Below, piece by piece: positions 32,552 to 40,675 of a stretch of 64,000 nt of DNA. Position numbers and translations under genes: made by a program. Positions within the stretch are counted from its first letter, which is position 1, and the number at the start of each line of letters is the position of its first letter. Origin of the DNA: UBA8337 sp963932545 (GTDB lineage Bacteria; Pseudomonadota; Alphaproteobacteria; RS24). The stretch lies in assembly GCA_963932545.1 (NCBI GenBank), contig CAWVRH010000003.1:62001-126000 (forward strand), written 5' to 3'. Below the pieces are notes generated by a model, which searched no databases, had not been told where the DNA came from, and was given only the letters and a program-made list of their open reading frames with translations.

Positions 32552-33328
32552 ATGAAATATGAAAACATTCTCGTCGAAACCCGTGGCCGTGTTGGCCTCA
32601 TTACGTTGCACCGCCCAAATGCGCTCAATGCCCTGTGCAATGACCTGATGCTCGAGCTGACCCATGCCGTCGAAGGTTTTGATGCCAATGAGGATATTGG
32701 TTGCATGGTGCTGACCGGTTCGCCCAAAGCTTTTGCGGCAGGAGCGGACATTAAAGAGATGTCGTCTAAAACCTATGCCGATGTGATGGCGGAAGACTTT
32801 ATTACCGCCAATTGGGAAGCGGCTGCCAAGGCACGCAAACCGATTATCGCGGCTGTCGCGGGTTATGCGCTGGGCGGGGGCTGCGAGCTGGCTATGATGT
32901 GTGACTTTATTCTGGCGGCCGATACGGCCAAGTTTGGCCAGCCGGAAATTAACCTCGGCGTGATTCCAGGCGCCGGCGGCACCCAGCGCCTTACGCGTTT
33001 TGTTGGCAAGTCCAAAGCCATGGAAATGTGCCTGACGGGCCGCATGATGGATGCCGAAGAAGCGGAACGCTGTGGGCTTGTCTCGCGCATTATTGCGGCC
33101 GACGACTTAGTGGAAGAAGCGATAAACGTTGCTACCAAGATTGCTGAAAAATCCTTGCCGTCGGTTTACACGGCCAAAGAATGTGTCGATGTGGCTTATG
33201 AAACCAGCTTGCGCGAAGGTGTGCATTACGAACGCCGTGTGTTTCACGCGCTATTTGCTTTCGATGACCAAAGCGAAGGTATGGAAGCGTTTATTGAAAA
33301 GCGGGCCCCAAAGTTCACCCATAAGTAA
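32552..33328 (+). CDS. Enoyl-CoA hydratase (crotonase family)
   Basis: 258 residues. Hydrates trans-2-enoyl-CoA in beta-oxidation. Oxyanion-hole segments AFAAGADIKEM and AGYALGGGCELAMMCDF, and the second catalytic glutamate in QPEINLGVIPGAGGTQRL, are intact, consistent with a true short-chain hydratase. Its place between mutM and rpsT is conserved in many alphaproteobacteria. Confidence 0.94.
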   Translation: MKYENILVETRGRVGLITLHRPNALNALCNDLMLELTHAVEGFDANEDIGCMVLTGSPKAFAAGADIKEMSSKTYADVMAEDFITANWEAAAKARKPIIAAVAGYALGGGCELAMMCDFILAADTAKFGQPEINLGVIPGAGGTQRLTRFVGKSKAMEMCLTGRMMDAEEAERCGLVSRIIAADDLVEEAINVATKIAEKSLPSVYTAKECVDVAYETSLREGVHYERRVFHALFAFDDQSEGMEAFIEKRAPKFTHK

Positions 33329-33369
33329 ACAGGGCTCAAGGTTTTGCCGCGAATTATCCCAACAGGGTG

Positions 33370-33398
33370 TTGACCTTGTGGCATCCGCGGCCTATAAC
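33370..33398 (+). promoter_or_regulatory. Strong sigma-70-type promoter for rpsT
   Basis: TTGACC (33370-33375) and TATAAC (33393-33398) have a 17-base spacer; each hexamer matches consensus at five of six positions. Predicted start near 33405, about 50 bases upstream of the rpsT ATG. Confidence 0.75.
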
Positions 33399-33408
33399 GC
33401 GCCCTCAA

Positions 33409-33424
33409 GCGGTTTTTTAACCGC
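33409..33424 (+). promoter_or_regulatory. Hairpin at the 5' end of the rpsT transcript
   Basis: GCGGTT (33409-33414), loop TTTT, AACCGC (33419-33424). It would sit at the very start of the mRNA from the promoter at 33370. It could protect the 5' end, help S20 autoregulation, or terminate incoming echA transcripts weakly. Confidence 0.45.
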
Positions 33425-33456
33425 CAAACGATTTGTATGAATTAGGATTTAAGATT

Positions 33457-33720
33457 ATGGCCAATACCAGATCAGCCAAGAAAATGGTTCGCAAAATTGA
33501 GCGTCGCACGGAACGTAATCGTGACCAGCGTTCGCGTATGCGTACCTTTATTCGCCGCGTCGAAGAAGCCGTGGTAGCTGGAGATAAAGGCGAGGCCGTG
33601 GAAGCTCTTCGCATCGCGCAACCTGCGATTGCCAGAGCCGGCCAAAAAGGCCTAATGCATAAACGCACCGCTGCGCGCAAAGTATCGCGTCTGTCGAAAA
33701 GTGTAAGCGCCATCGTTTAA
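33457..33720 (+). CDS. rpsT: 30S ribosomal protein S20
   Basis: 87 residues from ATG 33457 (MANTRSAKKMVRKIERR), the standard S20 length; earlier in-frame codons are not part of the protein. Highly basic. S20 binds 16S rRNA helices in the body of the 30S subunit. Adjacent to dnaA, as in many alphaproteobacteria. The stop codon is inside the first unit of a tandem repeat. Confidence 0.97.
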   Translation: MANTRSAKKMVRKIERRTERNRDQRSRMRTFIRRVEEAVVAGDKGEAVEALRIAQPAIARAGQKGLMHKRTAARKVSRLSKSVSAIV

Positions 33721-33772
33721 GGCTTGGTGTTTAAGGCCTGACGTTTAAGGCTTAGTGTGTTTAAGGCCAGGT
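33715..33772. repeat. Four-copy tandem repeat with GTTTAAGGC core at the rpsT end
   Basis: GTTTAAGGC occurs at 33715, 33729, 33743 and 33759. Units are 14, 14 and 16 bp, with variable tails (CTTGGT, CTGAC, and so on). The first unit includes the rpsT stop. The repeat array precedes the terminator and lies about 350 bases upstream of dnaA. Confidence 0.85.
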
Positions 33773-33785
33773 TTCAAAACAGTTT

Positions 33786-33816
33786 AAAAAGCCCGCGCTT
33801 GCCGCGGGCTTTTTTG
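33786..33816 (+). terminator. Rho-independent terminator after rpsT
   Basis: GCCCGCG (33791-33797), loop CTTGC, CGCGGGC (33803-33809), flanked by an A-run and a T6 run. Confidence 0.92.
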
Positions 33817-34121
33817 TGTCTGCATTTGGGGCTGTTTTTGACCCGTTTTTTGGACCTGTTTTACAGGCAGGGCGAGGCCGTCAAAAGACGAGTCAATAAA
33901 TTTATTTTCCAAAAATTCGAATAAAACCCTCTGTTCTTGTTTCCTTCCCGTTGCTAACGTCGCCTCTTCTTCGTATCGTCTGGAAGCGTTGAAACCCGCG
34001 GTTTTTAGGGCGTTTCTCGGATTTTAAGTTTCTATCTGGAATCGGCAAATGGAATCAAGAGGCTAGGCGAAAAACAATAACCTCTCTGTCTTGTGGAGAG
34101 GGCAAATTTAAGGATATTGCG
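33817..34121. other. dnaA upstream region, possible origin-proximal DNA
   Basis: A 305-base gene-free region between the rpsT terminator and dnaA. It is locally AT-rich (33891-33930), has a TTGACC (33849) and three GANTC sites (33890, 34039, 34052), and one weak DnaA-box-like 9-mer (CTCTCCACA on the minus strand, 34092-34100, two mismatches from TTATCCACA). There is no cluster of good DnaA boxes, so I cannot call it oriC; it may simply be the dnaA promoter region. Confidence 0.4.
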
Positions 34122-35636
34122 ATGAGCGAGCACACAGGTAAGACTGAAAATACGAATGATAGCGCCTCATCTGCGAGCGATACAGTGACCGCAAAACCCG
34201 CGCCTTCGAAGGCTGACATCTTGAATTCACAATGGCATCGGGTTCGTTCGCGCTTGCGCGCTGAGTTGGGCGAAGCCACGTTTAATAGTTGGTTCAAATT
34301 GCTGGAAGTTAGCGGCGTGCAAAAAGGCCGGGTGACTTTGCAAGTGCCCACGCGCTTTGTGCGTAGCTGGATTGAAGCGCATTATCTCACCCGCATTCGG
34401 GACCATTGGCAGGCTGAAGACAAAAGCGTGCGCCGCATTGATATTGAATTGCATCCTGAATGGACGCCAAGCAATAAAAAACCAGAAGTGCGCGAACAAA
34501 AAGCCGTGGCCGCCCGCAAAAGCCCAATGGCACCGCCCAGCCCGCCAGCGCCAGTGCGTGTGCCCCAAGCGACTTTCGAGCAAGGCTCGCGCGATGAACT
34601 GGGCGCGCCCTTGGACGCGCGCTTCACATTTGATAATTTTATCGTTGGTAAATCCAACGAGTTGGCCCATGCCGCGGCCCGCCGTCTTGCCGAAGGCAAG
34701 GGCGTGGCCTTCAATCCGCTGTTTCTCTACGGCGGCGTTGGCTTGGGCAAAACCCATTTGATGCACGCGATTGCGTGGGAAATTCGCCGCCAAGATCCGT
34801 CGCGCACGGTGCTTTATTTATCGGCTGAAAAATTTATGTATCAGTTCATTCGCGCGCTGCGGTTTAAAGACACTATGGCTTTCAAACAGCAATTCCGCGA
34901 AGTCGATGTGCTGATGATTGATGATATTCAATTCATTGCTGGCAAGGATTCGACGCAAGAAGAGTTCTTCCACACGTTCAACGCGCTGATCGACCACAAT
35001 CGCCAAGTGATTATTTCCGCCGACCGTTCGCCAACCGATTTGGAAGGCATTGAGGAACGCATTCGCTCGCGCCTCGGCTGGGGCTTGGTGGCAGATATTC
35101 ACCCAACCGATTACGAACTTCGTCTAGGCATTTTGCAGTCGAAAGCCGAAGCTCTCTCGACGCGTGCCGATTCCATTGCCACGCCACAGCCGGTGCTTGA
35201 GTTTCTGGCCCAGCGCATTGTTTCCAATGTGCGGGAGCTGGAAGGTGCGCTGAACCGCGTCGTGGCTTATGCCAGCTTCGTCGGTCGCCCGATTAGTCTA
35301 GAGATGGCGCAAGATGTTTTGCGCGACCTTTTGCGCGCCTCTGAGCGCCGCGTCACGATTGATGAAATTCAGCGCCGTGTGGCCGAATATTTCAATGTGA
35401 AAATGGGCGATATGTTATCGGCTCGCCGCGCCCGTTCTGTGGCTCGTCCGCGCCAGATTGCCATGTATCTATCGAAGCAACTGACGACACGTTCGCTGCC
35501 AGAGATTGGCCGAAAATTTGGTGGCCGGGACCATACAACGGTCATCCATGCGGTTCGTAAAATCGAGCAATTGCGCGAAGAAGACGCCGCCCTCGACGAA
35601 GATGTCGACTTGCTGCGTCGGATGCTAGAAAACTAG
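34122..35636 (+). CDS. dnaA: DnaA, chromosomal replication initiator
   Basis: 504 residues. N-terminal DnaB/DiaA-interacting domain (about 25-100), variable linker, AAA+ domain (Walker A GGVGLGKTHL, Walker B LMIDDIQFIAG), and the DNA-binding domain IV ending with GGRDHTTVIHAVRKIEQL. Full length. SD AAGGA before ATG. Followed by dnaN after 176 bases. Confidence 0.97.
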   Translation: MSEHTGKTENTNDSASSASDTVTAKPAPSKADILNSQWHRVRSRLRAELGEATFNSWFKLLEVSGVQKGRVTLQVPTRFVRSWIEAHYLTRIRDHWQAEDKSVRRIDIELHPEWTPSNKKPEVREQKAVAARKSPMAPPSPPAPVRVPQATFEQGSRDELGAPLDARFTFDNFIVGKSNELAHAAARRLAEGKGVAFNPLFLYGGVGLGKTHLMHAIAWEIRRQDPSRTVLYLSAEKFMYQFIRALRFKDTMAFKQQFREVDVLMIDDIQFIAGKDSTQEEFFHTFNALIDHNRQVIISADRSPTDLEGIEERIRSRLGWGLVADIHPTDYELRLGILQSKAEALSTRADSIATPQPVLEFLAQRIVSNVRELEGALNRVVAYASFVGRPISLEMAQDVLRDLLRASERRVTIDEIQRRVAEYFNVKMGDMLSARRARSVARPRQIAMYLSKQLTTRSLPEIGRKFGGRDHTTVIHAVRKIEQLREEDAALDEDVDLLRRMLEN

Positions 35637-35812
35637 GTTTCTATCTTGCTGTGTTCGCTTTGGCGTCCGCAAAAAAACTATCCCGCCAAACCCCAACTCT
35701 GTTATAGTTTGCTTGAAAGATTCGTGGCCGCTGGGCGGTTTTTGCGAGTGAATTGAGACTTGGGAAATAGGCCTATCGCTTTGCCCACATAAGACGACCA
35801 GGAGAGTGTGTC

Positions 35813-36931
35813 ATGAAAACAATCATTGAACGCAGTGATTTATTAAAGGCCTTGAACCATGTGCAAAGCGTGGTTGAGCGGCGCAACACCATCCCGATTT
35901 TATCGAATGTCCTCTTGGAGGCCGATAATGGCGTTTTGGGTCTGACGGCGACTGATTTAGAAATTGAAATGCGCGAGCGCGTTGAAGCTGAAGTGGTGCA
36001 ACCCGGCGCGATTACCGCCCCAGCCCATATGCTTTATGACATTGTTCGCAAACTGCCCGATGGCGCGCAAGTTGAACTGGCCACGGATGAGAGCGGCGCC
36101 CGTTTGAATTTAACCTCCGGCAAATCGAGCTTTGCTTTGCAAGCTCTGCCGCGCGAAGATTTTCCAGCCATGGCACAAGACGAAATGCCCGTGGCATTTG
36201 CTTTGCCCGGTGGCGATTTGCGCCGTCTTATCGATAAGACCCGCTTTGCGATATCGGTAGAAGAAACGCGGTATTATTTGAACGGCATTTATTTGCATGC
36301 TTTGGAAGAAGACGGCAGCGCTTTATTGCGAGCCGTGGCGACCGACGGACACCGTTTGGCGCGCGTTCAAATGGCGCGCCCTGTGGGGGCTGAAGCTATG
36401 CCTGCGATTATCATTCCGCGCAAAACCGTTGGCGAAGTGCAAAAGCTATTGGAAGAAGAAGACGGCGAAGTGTCGATGCAGGTTTCGGACACGAAAATTA
36501 ATTTTGCTTTCTCTAATATCGTGCTGACCTCGAAACTCATCGATGGCAAGTTCCCCGATTACACGCGCGTTATCCCAACCGATAATGACAAAATGTTAAC
36601 CGTGGATGCCAAAAGTTTCGCGCAAAGTGTCGACCGTGTGTCGGCTATCTCAAGCGAGAAATCGCGCGCGGTGAAATTGGAATTGGCGCCCGATAGTCTG
36701 GCGCTCTCGGTGTCTAATCCAGACAGTGGGTCGGCCAGCGATGAGTTGAGCGTGTCTTATGCGGCAGAGGCCATGGAAATTGGTTTTAATGCCCGTTACC
36801 TGATGGACATCACGAGCCAGTTAGACGGCGAAGTGGCAACCTTTGAGTTGGCCGATAGCGGCTCTCCGACCTTGGTGCGGGACGATAAAGATACCGATGC
36901 GCTTTATGTTTTGATGCCGATGCGCGTGTAG
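35813..36931 (+). CDS. dnaN: DNA polymerase III beta sliding clamp
   Basis: 372 residues in three clamp domains (1-120, 125-250, 250-372). It starts MKTIIERSDLLKALNHVQSV and ends ALYVLMPMRV, the client-binding C-terminus (family: MPMR-V/L). SD CAGGAGAG, about 8 bases before the ATG. Its own promoter probably lies in the 176-base dnaA-dnaN gap (TTATAGTTT near 35702). recF follows by 9 bases. Confidence 0.97.
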   Translation: MKTIIERSDLLKALNHVQSVVERRNTIPILSNVLLEADNGVLGLTATDLEIEMRERVEAEVVQPGAITAPAHMLYDIVRKLPDGAQVELATDESGARLNLTSGKSSFALQALPREDFPAMAQDEMPVAFALPGGDLRRLIDKTRFAISVEETRYYLNGIYLHALEEDGSALLRAVATDGHRLARVQMARPVGAEAMPAIIIPRKTVGEVQKLLEEEDGEVSMQVSDTKINFAFSNIVLTSKLIDGKFPDYTRVIPTDNDKMLTVDAKSFAQSVDRVSAISSEKSRAVKLELAPDSLALSVSNPDSGSASDELSVSYAAEAMEIGFNARYLMDITSQLDGEVATFELADSGSPTLVRDDKDTDALYVLMPMRV

Positions 36932-36940
36932 CTCCACCTT

Positions 36941-38167
36941 ATGGACGAGGGGCCCGCGACGCCAGCAAACACCACACAAAACAAGACAGGTGAGGCAGCT
37001 TCCTTGAACACCCCCTTAACGACACCGATTGCGCCGCATATTCGTCGGCTTCGGCTAACCGGATTTCGCTCTCATCAGAAGCTAGATTTATCTTGTGCCA
37101 ATGGCGCTGTGGTAATTACGGGCGCCAATGGTTTGGGCAAAACCAATGTGTTGGAGGCCATCTCTATGTTGGCGCCGGGCCGGGGTTTGCGGAGCGCCAA
37201 TTTAGAAGATTTACGATTTCGAGACCCGCAAGGCATATCCTGCGATGGCTGGACGGTTTTGGCCGATATTGAGGGGCCGATGGGATCTTCGCGTGCCGGC
37301 GTTGCCTTCGAGGGCGAGGGCGGGCGTCGGGTGCGTGTGGATGGTGAAACGCGCCGCGTCGATGATTTGGCACAAGCGCTACCCCAGCTTTGGTTAACCC
37401 CTTCTATGGACCGCCTATTCGTCGATGGAGCTAGCGGGCGACGCAAATTTCTCGACCGCTTTGCCCAAACTTTGGATGGGGCGCTTGCGCGTCATTTGAG
37501 CGCCTATGAAAAAGCTATGCGCGAGCGCAATCGTTTGCTGCAAACCCCGACAAGGTCTCTCTCGTCCAACCCTTGGCTGGATGCTTTGGAAGACACAATG
37601 GCGCTAGAGGGCGTGGCCATTGCGGCCTCGCGATTGGCGGCCCTCGATGCGTTGGCCGTGGGGTTGGTTAGTATTCCAGAGGCGGCTTTTCCGCGCGCGG
37701 AAATAGCCTTGGAGGGCACGCTGGAAGCTGCCTTGCGCCAGAGCTCGGCGGTCGATGTGGAAGATGGGTTTCGCGATCGGATGCGTGCCGCGCGGGCGCT
37801 GGATGCCAGTGCGGGGCGCAGTTTGGAAGGCTCGCATCGGAGTGATTTACAAGTGGTCTATGCGGCTAAAAATATGCCTGCCAAGGAATGTTCGACGGGA
37901 GAGCAAAAAGCGCTTTTGGTGGGGTTAATTTTGGCCCAAGCGCAAAGCGTGGCGGCGCGCATTGGCGATGTACCGGTTTTACTATTGGACGAAGTGGCAG
38001 CCCATTTGGACAGCCACCGCCGCGCCGCTTTAGCCGAAATTTTAACCCATTTAGGCGGCCAAAGTTGGATTACCGGAACCGAAATGGAAGCGTTTTCTGG
38101 CTTCGCTAAAAATGCCCCCGTGACCGCAATTCAAATGACGCCGAGCGGCGAAGCAGTTACACTATAA
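36941..38167 (+). CDS. recF: RecF, gap repair ATPase
   Basis: 408 residues, about 30 longer than E. coli RecF because of an N-terminal extension before RRLRLTGFRSHQKLDL. SMC-like ATPase; helps load RecA at gapped DNA. Walker A GANGLGKTNVLE, signature CSTGEQKALLVG, Walker B PVLLLDEVAAHLD. Standard dnaN-recF-gyrB order. Confidence 0.95.
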   Translation: MDEGPATPANTTQNKTGEAASLNTPLTTPIAPHIRRLRLTGFRSHQKLDLSCANGAVVITGANGLGKTNVLEAISMLAPGRGLRSANLEDLRFRDPQGISCDGWTVLADIEGPMGSSRAGVAFEGEGGRRVRVDGETRRVDDLAQALPQLWLTPSMDRLFVDGASGRRKFLDRFAQTLDGALARHLSAYEKAMRERNRLLQTPTRSLSSNPWLDALEDTMALEGVAIAASRLAALDALAVGLVSIPEAAFPRAEIALEGTLEAALRQSSAVDVEDGFRDRMRAARALDASAGRSLEGSHRSDLQVVYAAKNMPAKECSTGEQKALLVGLILAQAQSVAARIGDVPVLLLDEVAAHLDSHRRAALAEILTHLGGQSWITGTEMEAFSGFAKNAPVTAIQMTPSGEAVTL

Positions 38168-38197
38168 ACATAGGTTGCGCTGAGTTTAGCGCGCCCA

Positions 38198-40657
38198 ATG
38201 GAAGAGACGAGAGCTATGAGTGAATCAGATGTAACCGGCAATGACGCAAGTGGCGAAGAAGCCGAATATGGCGCCTCCTCGATTAAAGTTTTAAGGGGCC
38301 TCGAAGCGGTTCGAAAACGCCCTGGCATGTACATTGGCGACACCGACGATGGCACCGGCTTGCATCATATGGTTTACGAAGTCGTCGATAATTCTATCGA
38401 TGAAGCTTTGGCTGGCTATTGCGACACCGTGGAAGTGGTGCTCAATAGCGATGGCTCCGTAACGGTGAGTGACAATGGTCGCGGCATCCCGACCGAGATA
38501 CACGAAGAAGAAGGGGTATCTGCCGCGCAAGTGATTATGACCCAATTGCACGCGGGCGGTAAATTCGACAGTAATTCTTATAAAGTGTCTGGCGGCCTGC
38601 ACGGCGTGGGCATCTCGGTGGTCAATGCGCTCTCCGATTGGCTAGAGCTGACCGTGCAACGCGCCGGCAAAACCTATTCCATGCGCTTTGCCAATGGCGA
38701 TGCAGAAGCGGATTTGGCCGAAGTTGGCACGGCCGATGCGACCGGCACGAAAGTGACGTTTCACCCTTCGTCTGAAACCTTTACCATGACAGACTTTAAT
38801 TTCGAAACGCTGGAACACCGCTTGCGCGAATTGGCGTTTTTGAATAGCGGCGTGGCGATTGTTTTGGAAGACCGACGCGGCGTTGAGCCACGGCGCTCCG
38901 ATTTGAAATATGATGGTGGGCTAGAGGCTTTTGCACGCTATCTCGACCGCAATAAATCGACCTTGATTGATACACCGATTACGCTGATTGCGGAGGCCGA
39001 TGATATTGTGGTGGAATTGGCGCTTTGGTGGAACGACAGTTACCATGAGACAGTTTTATGCTTCACCAATAATATTCCCCAGCGCGATGGCGGCACACAT
39101 TTGGCAGGCTTTCGCGGCGCGCTAACCCGCACGATTAATAATTATGCCAATCAACATGGCATCGCGAAAAGAGAAAAAGTTTCAGTGACCGGCGATGATT
39201 GCCGCGAAGGGCTAACCGCCATTCTCTCGGTTAAAGTGCCAGACCCTAAATTCTCTAGCCAAACCAAAGATAAATTAGTCTCGTCAGAAGTGCGCCCCGT
39301 TGTTGAGAGCGTGGTCAATGAAGTGCTGTCGGCTTGGTTTGAAGAGCACCCGAATGAAGCCAAGATTGTGATGAGCAAAGTGGTAGAAGCCGCGGCAGCA
39401 CGCGAAGCGGCCCGCAAGGCTCGCGAGTTGACCCGCAGAAAAGGAGCGCTGGATGTTTCTAGCTTGCCTGGCAAATTGGCCGATTGTCAGGAGCGCGACC
39501 CTAGCCGCGCCGAATTATTCCTCGTCGAGGGCGATAGTGCGGGCGGCTCTGCCAAACAAGCGCGCAATCGTTCCAATCAGGCGGTGCTGCCTTTGCGCGG
39601 TAAAATTTTGAATGTGGAGCGCGCACGGTTTGACAAAATGTTGTCCTCCAATGAAATCGGCACCTTGATTACCGCTCTGGGCACGGGCATTGGGCGCGAA
39701 GATTTTAACGTCGATAAATTGCGCTATCACAAGGTTATCATCATGACCGATGCGGATGTTGATGGGGCGCATATTCGCACGCTGCTTTTGACTTTCTTCT
39801 ATCGTCAAATGCCAGAAGTTATCGAGCGCGGCCATTTGTTTATCGCGCAACCGCCTTTATATAAAATCAAACGGCAAAGCTCGGAGCGCTATCTGAAAGA
39901 TGATGCGGCTTTGGAAGAGTATTTGCTGGAGACGGGATCCGGCGAAGCGGTGTTGACGCTAGCCTCTGGCGAGCAACGCAGCGGCGCTGATTTGCAAACC
40001 CTGCTGACCGAGGCGCGCCTTGTTAAAGCCACCTTGAACTCAATGCCGCCGCAATACCCTCAGTTCATTATTGAGCAGGCGGCTATCTCTGGCTCCCTGA
40101 CGCCGGAGATATTGGCCAAGCCAGAATTAGCCGAGCAGAGCGCCCAGTATATTGCAGGTCGTTTGAACCGTATGTCGGATGAGGTAGAGCGCGGTTGGGA
40201 AGGCACGCCTACGGGCGATGGCGGCCTGACGTTTGCCCGCGAGCTACGCGGCGTGCGTGAAGAATTTAATATTGATGCGCCTCTCATTGCGTCGGCCGAT
40301 GTGCGCCGCCTCGATGCTATGGCGACGAATTTGCAGTCGGTTTATTTGGACCCAGCGCAATTGACGATTAAAGATAAAACCATTCAGGTGAATACGCCGA
40401 GTGAGCTATTGGCGGCTATCTTGGCGCAAGGGCGCAATGGCGTGTCGCTGCAACGTTATAAGGGCTTGGGCGAGATGAACCCTGAACAATTATGGCAGAC
40501 GACTTTGGACAAAGACGCGCGCTCGCTGTTGCAAGTTAAAGTGCAGGATGTGGCGGAAACCAATGGTCTGTTCGAGCAATTGATGGGCGATGTGGTGGAA
40601 CCACGACGCAAATTTATTCAAGACAACGCGCTGGATGTGAGCAATCTGGATATCTAG
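38198..40657 (+). CDS. gyrB: DNA gyrase subunit B
   Basis: 819 residues from 38198; ATG 38216 (MSESDVTGND) is an equally plausible start. ATPase subunit of type II topoisomerase. GHKL motifs: EVVDNSIDEALAGYCD, DNGRGIPTEIHEEEG, GLHGVGISVVNALS. TOPRIM motifs: EGDSAGGSAKQAR and MTDADVDGAHIRTLLLTF. Ends DVSNLDI, as in other alphaproteobacterial GyrB. Confidence 0.97.
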   Translation: MEETRAMSESDVTGNDASGEEAEYGASSIKVLRGLEAVRKRPGMYIGDTDDGTGLHHMVYEVVDNSIDEALAGYCDTVEVVLNSDGSVTVSDNGRGIPTEIHEEEGVSAAQVIMTQLHAGGKFDSNSYKVSGGLHGVGISVVNALSDWLELTVQRAGKTYSMRFANGDAEADLAEVGTADATGTKVTFHPSSETFTMTDFNFETLEHRLRELAFLNSGVAIVLEDRRGVEPRRSDLKYDGGLEAFARYLDRNKSTLIDTPITLIAEADDIVVELALWWNDSYHETVLCFTNNIPQRDGGTHLAGFRGALTRTINNYANQHGIAKREKVSVTGDDCREGLTAILSVKVPDPKFSSQTKDKLVSSEVRPVVESVVNEVLSAWFEEHPNEAKIVMSKVVEAAAAREAARKARELTRRKGALDVSSLPGKLADCQERDPSRAELFLVEGDSAGGSAKQARNRSNQAVLPLRGKILNVERARFDKMLSSNEIGTLITALGTGIGREDFNVDKLRYHKVIIMTDADVDGAHIRTLLLTFFYRQMPEVIERGHLFIAQPPLYKIKRQSSERYLKDDAALEEYLLETGSGEAVLTLASGEQRSGADLQTLLTEARLVKATLNSMPPQYPQFIIEQAAISGSLTPEILAKPELAEQSAQYIAGRLNRMSDEVERGWEGTPTGDGGLTFARELRGVREEFNIDAPLIASADVRRLDAMATNLQSVYLDPAQLTIKDKTIQVNTPSELLAAILAQGRNGVSLQRYKGLGEMNPEQLWQTTLDKDARSLLQVKVQDVAETNGLFEQLMGDVVEPRRKFIQDNALDVSNLDI

Positions 40658-40675
40658 GCGCAGGAAACCGCGACC

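Noticed and set aside
33817..34121. oriC call based on GANTC sites and DnaA boxes upstream of dnaA
   Set aside because: Three GANTC sites in about 400 bases is close to the chance expectation of about 1.6, and I found only one weak DnaA-box-like 9-mer. Not enough to place the origin.
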